Below, in pieces: positions 13,645 to 24,784 of a stretch of DNA of 64,000 nt. Position 1 is the first letter of the stretch. Each line of letters begins with the position of its first letter. Where the stretch lies: positions 44,014,017-44,078,016 of the forward strand of contig CM042087.1 in the NCBI GenBank assembly GCA_023512835.1, written 5' to 3'. A program made the position numbers and the translations under genes. The notes under the pieces were generated by a model, which saw only the letters and a program-made list of their open reading frames with translations, made no database searches and had not been told where the DNA came from. Origin of the DNA: Taxillus chinensis. Taxonomy: Eukaryota; Streptophyta; Magnoliopsida; Santalales; Loranthaceae.

Positions 13645-13815
13645 GCGCTGGCTCGCGCGCGCGCACGCACACACACACACACTCTCTCTCTCACCCTCTC
13701 TCGCTCGCATCAAATTAAAAATTTAAAACTAGAGAGTAGGAAGCAAGTCTACCAAGAAAAAGCGCCACATTCTCTCTCTCTCTCTCTCTCCCTCTCCCTC
13801 TCTCTGTCTCTCTCT
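13645..13815. repeat. Microsatellite-rich leader of MAP70 copy 2
   Basis: Consecutive GC, CA and CT dinucleotide runs (about 13650-13700) followed by a second CT run (about 13770-13806) and a CA stretch. This is the promoter-proximal/leader region of the second MAP70 gene, parallel to the CT run before copy 1. Confidence 0.75.
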
Positions 13816-13972
13816 ACACACACACACGCACACACCAGCAGGTATTTTAGAGAGAGAGAAATCCGAGGTTTCCCGTATATTTCCGTCTGATAGATTACTG
13901 GAAACCCTAGGTGTTGGGTCCTGGGAGTTTTTGCTGCATTCGGATGCGAGTGAGGGAGCTTCAGATCCGGGC

Positions 13973-14902
13973 ATGGCCGAGTTTTCCGGCGACGGGATGG
14001 GGGATTATTCGGAGCTCATCTACGGAGAGAGCGGCCGGCCGGCGGCGGCGGCGGGTTCGGGATCGTCGAGGGACGGAAAAGCTTCTGTGCGGAGGCGGGC
14101 TTCGAGGCGGTCCAGCTTGGACGCCGATGATTTCATAAACCTGTTGCACGGCTCCGATCCGGTGAGAGTCGAGCTCAATCGGCTGGAAAACGATCTCAAA
14201 GGTGCGAATGCGATTTGATCCGCTTGATTTTTGGTTTTGGTTTTGGTTTTTTTTTCCTGTGGTTTCATCATGTTTTTGGAATCGACTGGCTTTGATTGAT
14301 TGATTATTACTATTATTATTATTGCTATCGTTCTTTTTGGGTTCAGATAAGGATCGAGAGCTGAGCGAAGCCAACGCCGAGATTAAAGCGTTCAAGTTGT
14401 CTGAGCGCTTAAGAGAAAAGGCAGTGGAGGAGGTACTTTATATTGTTGTGAAATTCTTCTTCTTCTTTTTCCATATTTTGGTATTTTTGGATTTGGTATC
14501 AAAAGTGGTCCATATCATTTGCATTTGGAATCAATCACTATGTGAAGTGTATGTTCTAAACTTTGCTGCTACTGTGCTATCTCAAATCAAAACAATCCTT
14601 GCCAATTGAGAGAATCCCTGATTACTTCCCAAGGATCAAATGAAACATACAGGCTAGTGCAAAGAAATACCAAATTTCCCACCGGAAACACGTGAGCACA
14701 ATGTCATATGTCAGCTTGTAAATGAATTTTCAACTGAATCGCGCATTGAAAATTTTGTTTCCTTACAACGAATGGTATATTTTTCCTCACTTATCAACAT
14801 GTTTTACATTTACTAACAAAAGTAGAAATTTTTCCCTAGTAGTAAATCCCCTTTCCTGTTTTCGATTTCATTTAAGAAAATGTCACCGATTTAGCTGGAT
14901 CC

Positions 14903-14953
<51 letters not shown>

Positions 14954-17900
14954 AAATTGGGTAGACAGTTTCAGTGAAATCCATTTCCTGCCTCTTGTAT
15001 ACCAATTGACCCTTTAGACATCAATATCAAGTGCTAAACTCAGTAACTGTTACACAAACTACAAAGAGGTATACCCACAAACTGTTGAACCTAACTATCC
15101 TATCAAAAATCACAAATCACAACATTTCCCTATGGTTAGATTGGTTTCCCTTTTATCGTCAAAATTGAACTGTTGATTTTTATTGATTATCAGTGCTTTG
15201 AGATGCTTCTATTTGGACTTATAGGAATCTTTGCATGGTCCCGCAACTAACCTACTTATTACTAAAATTAAAAGTTTAAAATCTTCTGTGAATCATTAAT
15301 TTTTATGAGTGTTTTATCTCCTTTGGTTCAGTGGGTGCGCATATTGCATTCATTATTCGTGACCCTTTAGGTTTTTTTATGCATGTATATTTACTTGTAT
15401 ATGAACTTGAAAGAAGCATTGCTAATGCTATAGCTGTGTGCTTTGTTGTAAACTTGTCAAATCAATGAGTGGAAGGAACATGTTCATGTGCATCCTCTTT
15501 TTCCTCTGGACGTCTGCATTGTTGTAAAACTTGAAAGAATCATTTTCAAAGCACTCGGAGAAGAAATTGTTCATTCTAGTGTAATGTAGCAGATGGCATA
15601 ATTTCGATTGTGACTGGGTTATTGATACAGTAAGAAACTAGTTGGTTTGTTTTATGTTTAATACTGGGCTGGTGATATGTGGAATCAAACAAACATTGAC
15701 TTGGTTACTCATCCCAATTGTCATTAAATCAATCAGCTCACTGACAATTTGTCAAAGGCCGAGGAGAAGATAAAGTTAACAGAGTCTCTTCTAGAAAGCA
15801 AGGTATTACTAATTACTTCGACTTCTTTTCTGCTTTTGCTGATTTTTGCTGTCAGTGTTATAATATTGCATATTGTTATGCAGATTCTAGAAATAAAAAA
15901 AATTAATGATGAGAAGAAGGCCTCCATGGCTGCCCAGTTTGCTGCTGAAGCTACCCTTCGTAGAGTTCATGCTGCCCAAAAGGATGATGACATGCCACCA
16001 ATTGAAGCCATTCTCGCACCATTAGAGGCTGAGCTTAAGCTTGCTCGTCAGGAGGTTGTTATTTTAAACATTCAATTCTGACCATCATTTATTCGTTAAG
16101 AGTTGGTAAGCAATCTCATATAAGCTTGTACGTGTTTGTTTGCAGATTGCAAAGCTGCAGGATGATAACAAAGCATTAGACCGGCTTACCAAATCAAAGG
16201 AGGCCGCTTTACTTGAAGCTGAAAGGACTGTCCAGTCTGCCCTGGCAAAAGCTTCCACTGTAGATGATCTGCAGAATAAAAATCAAGAGCTGATGAAACA
16301 GATAGAAATCTGTCAGGTATTGTCATCATTGCCGTATTTGTTAAGATTCCCAGCTCTTCGATCTTTGACTCTTCATTGTGTAACAGTGGTGTATATGTTA
16401 AATGGTTTTGTATAAATCAGGAGGAGAATAAAATTTTGGACAAAATGCACCGGCAGAAGGTGGCAGAGGTTGAAAAGCTTACTCAGACAGTGCGAGAGCT
16501 GGAGGAGGCTGTTCTTGCTGGTGGTGCAGCTGCAAATGCTGTGAGGGATTACCAGCGGAAAGTTCAAGAGATGAATGTAATGCACCTTAAATATTGGAGT
16601 GCCTTGCCGCATGTGTTTCTTCTTCTTCTTCTTCTCTTAATGCCTAAGGGTTTATTGATTTGTTAGGTCACCAGGAAGGATATGCCTTATGCCATGATCT
16701 CAGGCTAGGGAATTTTTTGTTTCATTTTGTTTTATTAGGATGAAAGGAAAACTCTTGACAGGGAGCTGGCGCGTGCAAAGGTGACAGCAAATAGAGTGGC
16801 AGTAGTCGTAGCCAATGAATGGAAGGATGCTAATGACAAAGTAATGCCTGTGAGACAATGGCTCGAGGAAAGACGAGTTTTGCAGGTACATGCTTTGTTA
16901 TTCTTCCTTGGTTGAAATGCTGGATCTGGACATACTCATAGTGTACTGTGTTGGACACAGTCATCTTAAAAGTTTTTCTGTTTTAACAAATTTTATCTGA
17001 ATAGGGGGAAATGCAGCAACTTCGCGACAAACTTGCCATAACCGAACGGGCTGCAAAATCTGAAGCACAGTTGAAAGTAATGAGATTGTTAAATGGTACC
17101 TTTTCTCCTTATATTTCTAGTTCATCTTCTAATCAAGGATTTTTATATATCTCAGGAAAAATATCTGCTACGGATGAAGGTTGTGGAAGAGACATTAAAA
17201 GGTTCCTCATGCAGCATTAGTCGAAGTGCCACAGATGGAAGAAGTTCAAGCACTTTGCGTCGTCAGTCTCTTGGTGGAGCTGATAGTATCCCCAAAATCA
17301 CCTCCAATGGCTACTTATCCAAGAGAACACCAACCTCTCTGTTGAGATCTGTGTCTTCCAGTACCACTAGTGTTTTGAGACATGCAAAAGGGGCATCAAA
17401 ATCTTTTGATGGTGGAACAAGGTCAATTGACAGAGGGAGAGTGCGCTCCAGTGGAAGTATTGCAAACCATTCACTCAACCAGCCCTGTGATGGAGTGAAG
17501 GATGGTGAGGGTCATAATACATGGAAGGAAAATTCAGATGAGAAGCAGAATGAATTCCAAACTGTAGATACAGAAGATAGTGTCCCTGGATTGTTTTATG
17601 ATCTGTTGCAAAAAGAGGTCATTGCTTTGAGGAAAGCTGCTCATGAGAAAGATCAGAGCCTTAAAGACAAAGATGACGCTATTGAGGTTATTTTCCTCAC
17701 TTATTGAGTGTAAAATGCATTATATACCTGTCTAGTGTTTGGTTGTGATTGTACAGTTTTCTGTTTTCCAGATGTTAGCAAAGAAAGTAGATACGTTAAC
17801 CAAGGCAATGGAGGTTGAGGCCAAGAAAATGAGAAGGGAGGTCGCAGCCATGGAAAAAGAGGTAGCTGCTATGCGAGTAGAGAAAGAACAAGACAACATT

Positions 17901-19075
17901 GCCAACCGGTTCAGTACTTCAAAGGGTTCGGTGAATAGTTCCCAGCTGTTCCCTGGAAGGTATTTATCTTTCTATCTATTTTAAATATTGATTTCCTTGA
18001 CTTGCTTTTTTCTTTATTCCCTTATGAGCAACCTCCATCAAATTAATGGACAAGCAGAAGATTATCTTATACTCCAAGCGAAACAGCAGAGGATCACATG
18101 CATGAGAAGACTAACGATTTGTTGGATAAGACTACCTGAATATTGACTATTATGAGAGCACATAGATGGACTTGTTAGATACGACTTCATAACTAGTGGA
18201 TATTACAGGAGTATATAGATGGAATTCGCAAACTAAAATCAATACCAGGGGAGTTTTGTCGTTTTTGATAGCAGTGCATCCTTCACTCCGTCAAATGTTG
18301 CATGATTGGGATTCTTTCGCTTTGTGTGGTAGAATGTTTGTATACCATATGTGACACATCTTTTGTTGTATTATATTTTCCTTGATACCTTGTTTTTTTA
18401 GTAGCCATTCAATTATTGTAGGCTTTTTTATTATATGATGCCCTTCCATCCTTGGTCCTCCTTTGCAGTGGAACTTTTGGTACGTTTATTAAATGGGAAA
18501 AGGCTTTGTCCATGGTTCTATTCAGATAATCGGGTCCAAGAAAAAAAAATTGTATAGAACTGTTGTGAGTGTTTGGTAGTCATCATCCGTTTCTTTGGCA
18601 GCCAGCAGCATTTATGGAACACCTATTCATAGGTCTCAGGTTTGGACTGAGATATATTTGATTATGTGATTACTGATTACCATCGAATCGCTTTGTTCTT
18701 TATATTTACACCATCAAAAGGTTGGTCTTTTGGTGGAGAAATGTTCATAAATAGGCATGGATGCATACCCTGTACATGCATATATTGGACGGTATATGCA
18801 TATATTGGACGATCACAAACAATTGTTTTGAATCTGTAAGGGCGAGCCAAGTGATTGCAATAAATTGGGTTGGTCAGTCATTGTCTTGTGCTATTAGGTT
18901 GAACTAATAATCATGATTGGTTTTTACATGCCCTTATTCTGTTGACGTAACTGCGAATCAGTTACAAATGCTGGGATGATTCCTTCTTATTACCATTTTC
19001 AAGCTTCTTTAAATCTTGGTTGCCTTTTTGTACAGAAATGTTGCACGAACTGGACTAACACGGAGCACTCGATGA
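13973..19075 (+). CDS. MAP70: MAP70-family microtubule-associated protein, tandem copy 2 (618 aa)
   Basis: Paralogue of the gene at 1870 in the same orientation. Eleven exons: 13973-14201, 14347-14432, 15737-15802, 15884-16054, 16146-16316, 16421-16576, 16739-16885, 17005-17076, 17156-17686, 17772-17959, 19036-19075 (1857 nt, in frame). All exon lengths equal those of copy 1 except exon 1, which is three bases shorter. The same features occur in order: basic N-terminus, LLHGSDPVRVELNRLEN, long coiled coil with RRVHAAQKDDDMPPIEAI and LEEAVLAGGAAANAVRDYQ, Ser-rich linker, second coiled coil. The tail TGLTRSTR is closer to the usual family ending than copy 1's SGFSRSPR. ATG 13973 is supported by conservation of MA-D/E-FSGDG between copies. 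Differences are scattered substitutions without stops, so both copies look functional. The role in cortical microtubule organisation is inferred from the family. Confidence 0.93.
14903..14952. repeat. Compound AT/AG microsatellite in intron 2 of MAP70 copy 2
   Basis: A run of AT dinucleotides switching directly to AG dinucleotides. Likely length-polymorphic; no coding role. Confidence 0.9.
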
Positions 19076-19376
19076 TGTGAAAGGCCAGAGTACATCTGCA
19101 TAGGCGTGTTTTCTTGTCCCCCATTTTTTTCTCATATTTTGATGGATTATTAGTAACTGGCATACTGATGAATTCCCTGTTTGCTGAGCTTGACTAGAGA
19201 TTTTAAAAAAAAAATGAAACTCCTACATCGAAATGCAGCCATCATAGGACTCCTGACCTAGACTGCTACCCTTTCTCTTAGGAGTAATCAATGAAAAACA
19301 AGAATAGAGGTGGAATTGGGCTGGTCTTTTGGATGGTTTTCTTGTGTGGCAGTTGTGTTATGTTGTATAGATAGTT

Positions 19377-19455
19377 TATTGTATTTCTCCTTCTGTTCCT
19401 CTCCCTTTTAATCGTTTGCAGTCATATTTTATAACTTGCAGCCAGCTATAGTATA
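19377..19455 (+). other. MAP70 copy 2 3'-flank segment that reappears three times downstream
   Basis: These 79 bases (starting TATTGTATTTCTCC, ending CAGCTATAGTATA) lie about 300 bases after the MAP70 stop. They recur almost unchanged at 30544-30622, 36164-36242 and 43040-43118, each time directly attached to a truncated response-regulator exon 3. A diverged relative lies after MAP70 copy 1 (about 11020-11115), which shows the segment belongs to MAP70 originally. Confidence 0.85.
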
Positions 19456-19489
19456 CGAATATTGATGAGCATTTTGTAGTGCTATCGAT

Positions 19490-19735
19490 TAAAAATGTTT
19501 TAAGCAATTGTCTTTAATTTATTAAAGTTTAATAAGCATGCCTTTAATGAGCATTCAACGTCGTCTTTCTTAATTAATTATTATTTGTACCATTATTGAT
19601 TAAAAATATTTTAAACAATTATGTCTTTAATTTATTAAAGTTTAATATGCATGCCTTTAATTCAACGTCATCTTTCTTAATTAATTATTATATGTAACAT
19701 TATTGACTACAAATATTTAAACAATTATGTGAGCT
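19490..19735. repeat. Tandem ~110-base repeat at the left edge of the response-regulator duplication (2 units)
   Basis: Two units of a motif containing TTTATTAAAGTTTAATA, GCATGCCTTTAAT and TCTTTCTTAATTAATTATTA. The same repeat occurs in about four units at 56245-56650, upstream of the intact response regulator, followed by matching unique sequence. It is therefore part of the duplicated block. Confidence 0.8.
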
Positions 19736-21830
19736 TGAAAATGAATAATGGAAACAAATGGGAAATGGAATTAATTAAAAAAAAGCATTTATGAATGAGT
19801 CCTCTTTAGAAAAGTAAAATTTAAAGTTACCCGGTAAAGAATTTATGAAAGCTTGGATAGAATAACGATGCTTCTTTTAATGCGAGGATCAATTTGGCAA
19901 CAGGGATGTGTGAATAGACTTATAAAGATAATATATTATTTTTAAAATGATTTGTAATTATTTTTATTCATTTAAATTATTGTATTAAGTTGTGAAAAAA
20001 AAAAAGGAAAACTTTGAAATCCTAATTTCATTAAGTTATAATGGTTAGTTAAAATTAGTTTTAATCTAATACAATATTATTTTAGCTAATAGTACTTTAA
20101 TGTTACATTATTTATATTTTTACTTAAATTTTATTTTTTTTTCTTCTGCACTCTAGATTTACTCTAATAGGAAAAACATGTGTGAAGACAAAGGGATGAA
20201 GGACGGTGACGCACGCAGAGGGAGAGGGAGGTGTTAGGCGAGAGGGAGGGATGAAGGGGAAGACAAGGAAGGGGGCAACAGGGAAGGGAGGGGTTGCGAT
20301 GGTTGGAGCTGAAGCCATGGATGCATAGGGATGGTGATGCGCAACACTGGGCTATGGAGGGGACTGAGGAGAGCGACGACCTAGATTGAAAAGGTAAGGA
20401 TGGTACAAGTTGATCTGACATCATCAGATAAAGCAAAAGCTAAAATCATATTTATTTTTTTTGCTTTTGCTAATGGTTTATCTAATGCATTAGATAGAAT
20501 TTTTAGCTAAATATACATTTTGCTTTTGCTGATGGTTTGTAGATACTTTTAGTTATGGTATAATATCATCTAATCATTAACTTTTTAAAATTACATATTA
20601 CTAGTGATAGCTGTTTCATTAAAAACTTCATTCAATTTAATAAGTCATTTAAAAAAAATAATAATATTGAGCTTAGGATACTTTACAAACTCATAAGAAC
20701 ATTAGTAGTAAATTAGCTAAAATTTTGGTTAAATATGTTTACATGGAATAATATTAGTCACAAATTATACTCAAAATTCATATTTTGATTATAAACTTTA
20801 TTAAAATTCAAACATTGAGACATTGGCTAGCTAAACTTGATTAAATTTAACTAATTGGTGTGTCGGTGTTTAAATTTTAATAAAGTTTAATCGTATGAGC
20901 TAAACTACATATATATGTAATATATTTATTGAATAAATAAGAAATAATATTTTAATTGAACCACAAAATTTAGAGACAAAAAGTTTAATAATCTTTTCGA
21001 ATTTAGTTTACTCAAAATTTTAAGTTAACTATACATTAAATAAATAAATATTAAAAATAAATTTCAAGTATGGATATTATTAATATGAGAAATGCTTTAT
21101 ACAGGCCTAGGTTTTTCAGTACACACTCAACATTTTAATATTTCATTAGTCATTAATTTAGTCAGGTCTCACCTATGATTTGGTTAGACTAAATAAAATA
21201 TCACCACATCAAATGTGCATGGAAGAGACCTACACAAAAAATCATACTTAATATTGATCTTGTGGGTACCTTTGTATTTTAATTAAAGTAATGTTTAATT
21301 TTAAAAATATTAATCAAAATAATATTATTTTTGATAAAAATATTAAAAAAATTACAATACAGTTCTCAAAATGTATGACTTTAGAACACTCACAGTATAA
21401 GAGCTAAATGTTTCAATAAATTTGTTTACATCAAATAATATTATTCACAAATTCAACTCAAGATATATATATATTGACTAAATTTTTTATTAAATATTAA
21501 ACTTCGAAAGACTAACTAATTAAATTTATTAAAATATTTGACTATTCTACTATTTATATGTTATAAAAAGAATTTTAGTAGGCATATGCGTGGGTTGGGT
21601 GAGGATAAACAAAGTTTAAAGTTGAAGTTGCATCATTCCTAGTCAGTATTAATGTTACAATAATTATTAGGCATGTGATTTGTCATTAATTTTAAAATTG
21701 ATAAAGGATTCAAAATCAGAATATTATTAAACTGCAAACAATAAAAAGGACATCTTTTTTAATGGCATTTGTTTGGCGGTACTAGCATTGGCACTGGCTG
21801 ACGTTGTCACCTCGTTCACACCTCTTTCTT

Positions 21831-22618
21831 GGGCACTGATATTCGACCGGAATTATTCACCGGATTTATCATCTGAATTGATGTGGCAGCTAATGTGTTT
21901 TTATATGTATAATTATTAATTGCGTTCGTGACATATGACGTGTTTAAATCGGTTTAATGAATTTCGGTTTAATTTCTGTCTTTATCGATTATTACATTCG
22001 TGGAATATGACATGTTTACTTCGGTTCGGAATGAACTTCGGTTCAGGAAAATAGAGATTTCGGTTCGGAAAATAGGTCTTCGGTTCGGGAAAAGCTGTTA
22101 TTCCTCGAACCGAATTGTCAAACCGAATTAATCATCTCTTATCTGTTGGTTTTTGAGTTCCGTGAACTGTAGCTATCTCCGATAGACTGTAATTTCCAAT
22201 GAAAACTTCAAACAGTCATAACTTTGCGCATAGTGGTCAGAATTAGGTCAAATTTTTTTTGATTTGTAGGTATCGACGGGAGCTACAGCCCAAAAATGCC
22301 CATAGGGGATTTTCCGCTCTTAGATTTTCAAAAAAAGCACTCTATCACTTTCAAAACCTGATTTTTAGCATATTATTATAACTTTTTAGCAGATGTTTAA
22401 TGCATAAAATAGTACTTCAGTTTTTCATAATATAATTATTTTCTAAATCGAACCGATTTAAATGTTGTTCTGTTTTTATCATTTGACCGCACATGTTTTT
22501 GTCGCAACGCATAATATTTTTTTGCCACACTAGATGCCTCGCTGGACTAACACGCTGGACAGGCACGTAGATCTGGTTTTAAATCTGGTAAAATTATCCG
22601 GCTAAAAATATTTATTCC
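21831..22618. mobile_element. Non-autonomous Mutator-like insertion
   Basis: Relative to the paralogous region at about 57900-57930, 788 extra bases sit between two copies of CTCTTTCTT (21822-21830 and 22619-22627). A 9-base target duplication is characteristic of Mutator-like elements. The ends are imperfect inverted repeats (CCGGAATTATTCACCGGATTT on the left against CCGGATAATTTTACCAGATTT from the right, inverted). The interior has several CGGTTCGG words around 22020-22100 and no coding capacity. Confidence 0.65.
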
Positions 22619-23055
22619 CTCTTTCTTAATTCCCTTGACCCGTTTGTCTCCCTCTCCCTCCACACCACCTAAATGGTTGCAAAACCTATCAAAATATTAT
22701 TTCATTGAGACATCAGTGCCTGTAATCAAGCATATATAATTCAGGAGTTTCTAAAATCCTGCCCCAATCCACGCATGTCCAATTATAAACATGTTAAATG
22801 GGCTACTGGCCCACAGGCTATATGACGGATTTATAAGGTTTATAGCTTGTGAATTGTGATTTTTAGCGAGCTTGATCCATATGGATACGGGTCATTTTGC
22901 GGGCTTAAATGTTTTTCAAATCCAGTCCATTGGACTATGCCCACCGTAGCCCACAAGCCCCCTTCCCAAATCTGACCACATGAAAAACTTTTAACAAAAT
23001 GCGTTCACTATAACTCGAACCTAATACTTCCTCTAAACTGTAAGTATTTTCGTTA

Positions 23056-23990
23056 ATACTTATTTAATATATTTACACATTTAATGTCTGCAATAATAAT
23101 AATTATTATTACAAATTATGCAAATTATTTTAAAAATAATAATAATTACAATATATATATACTTATTATATCAAATAATTTTTTTTATCAAATAATATTT
23201 AATTGTATCATTTAGTCTGAAATTAATTTATTAATAAATTTAAAACTAACTTTGAATTAAATTAATGTCTATTAACAAATTACAATTTTATTTATAATAT
23301 AATGATCTTTTATCTTTAATGGTAGATATTTCATATTTAAGTTAAAAATCATAAATCATATAAATGATATTATTATTTGAAATATTAATGATTTTTTGAT
23401 CAAATAATATTTGAATGGATCATTTATCTATCAATAATTTCATTCTTGACATGGATTATGTATGATGAGAATGAGTTTGATTTTTGATATCATGTATTTC
23501 ATATTTTGATTAAAAGCAATGAATGATGTAAATAATATTATTAATTCAAATAATAATACATTTCTCAATCAAATAATATTTTATTGGACCGTTTAGTCTT
23601 CATTTAACCTATTAACAAATTCAGAATTAAATTTGAATTTAATTAATATGTCCATCCACAAATTATTTCACTTATGATATAAGTTATCAATGGTGATAAT
23701 GAGTTTTGACTTTTGATAGTATATATTTAATATTTGAATTAAAAGTAATACATCATGTAAATGATATTATTAGTTTAAATATAAATATATTAATCAATAT
23801 GTCAACATATTAATTGATTTAAAATTAATTTTAGATATAATTAATTTATATTTTATATTAAATTATTAGTAGCATATTTATTTTTTTACAATATAAATAT
23901 ATATATTTTGTTATTATTATTATTATTATTATTATTTATGTATGAAGTTTTAAGTACACATATTCAAACTAACCGTTGATTTGGATTCGC
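23056..23990. repeat. AT-rich diverged tandem repeat, left end of the amplified unit
   Basis: Approximately 170-210-base quasi-repeats, each with ATCAAATAATATTT followed by a CATTTA-GTCT-like stretch and TTTGAATTTAATTAATAT-like words (about 23188, 23398, 23566). The block reappears at 30944-32150 and 36564-37870, where it begins each further unit of the truncated response-regulator array. It lies inside a larger insertion (about 22788-24130) absent from the intact gene's upstream region. Confidence 0.65.
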
Positions 23991-24784
23991 TACGCTGCTC
24001 CAGCGAATCCAAATCCATATTAAATGGAAACATTTTTGTCTTCCCAGCGTCATTATTTTATCCGGATTTTTTCAATCCAACGGGTCGGATTGCTCTCTCC
24101 GCTACCCAAATCCGAGCAAGCGGGCTATCGATTTAATAGGGTTTCCAAAAACGTTGTCACATCCGAATCCTATATTTGATGCTGTTCCGACAGCAGTAGA
24201 GTAGATAGACTGATAGAGACCAGGGAAGTGAGCTCTCTCCTCTTTTGGGTATGGCGTCGGATCGTTTCCCGGCGGGCCTGAGGGTTCTCGTCGTTGACGA
24301 CGACGTCGTTTGCTTGAAGATTCTGGAGCAAATGCTTCGAAGATGTTCGTACCATGGTCGGCTTCCACCTTAAATTTTAGTTTCTGCTTTATATTTTACT
24401 ACTCGGTTTTTTTTTTGCGATCTTTTATAAAAATGAAGAGAAGCAAAGAAAATTATGCTATATGCATTATTGCTTGGGTCAATGTGACTGCAGTCTCTCT
24501 ATATACCTTAATTTGCGTTTGTTACGTTCTGCCATATCAACACGTTTACATGTAGAGTGTTACTGCAATACAATTAGTTTGATCTACGTGGGAGAGATAT
24601 GGGTTTGGCTTTTGTAGGATAACCGGACATACTGGGGTGATGTGGTCACGTTTGATGTGTGAAAATGTTGAGATGTTTGTGCCTGCGGGATTACTCAGAC
24701 ACTGGCCGAGCTTCCGGGGTGCCCAATATCCCTGTTATCACAAAAAAAAATCGAAATGATGGTTTTGTGGACTTCAAAAGTAGT

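Larger units (their letters stand above)
19736..24250. other. Upstream region of truncated response-regulator copy A, homologous to 56650-58230
   Basis: Collinear with the upstream region of the intact gene: for example GAATGAGTCCTCTTTAGAAA near 19793 and 56733, TGAGAAATGCTTTATACA near 21087 and 57480, and CCTGCCCCAATCCACGCAT near 22761 and 58063. It is interrupted by three insertions absent from the intact gene: about 20035-20555 (unassigned, with a GC-richer core), 21831-22618 (Mutator-like) and about 22788-24130 (AT-rich, partly tandemly repeated). Confidence 0.75.

Noticed and set aside
13961..14395. A 144-codon antisense frame over MAP70 copy 2 exons 1-2
   Set aside because: It mirrors the GC-rich first exon and has no similarity to a known protein; the + strand reading is clearly MAP70.
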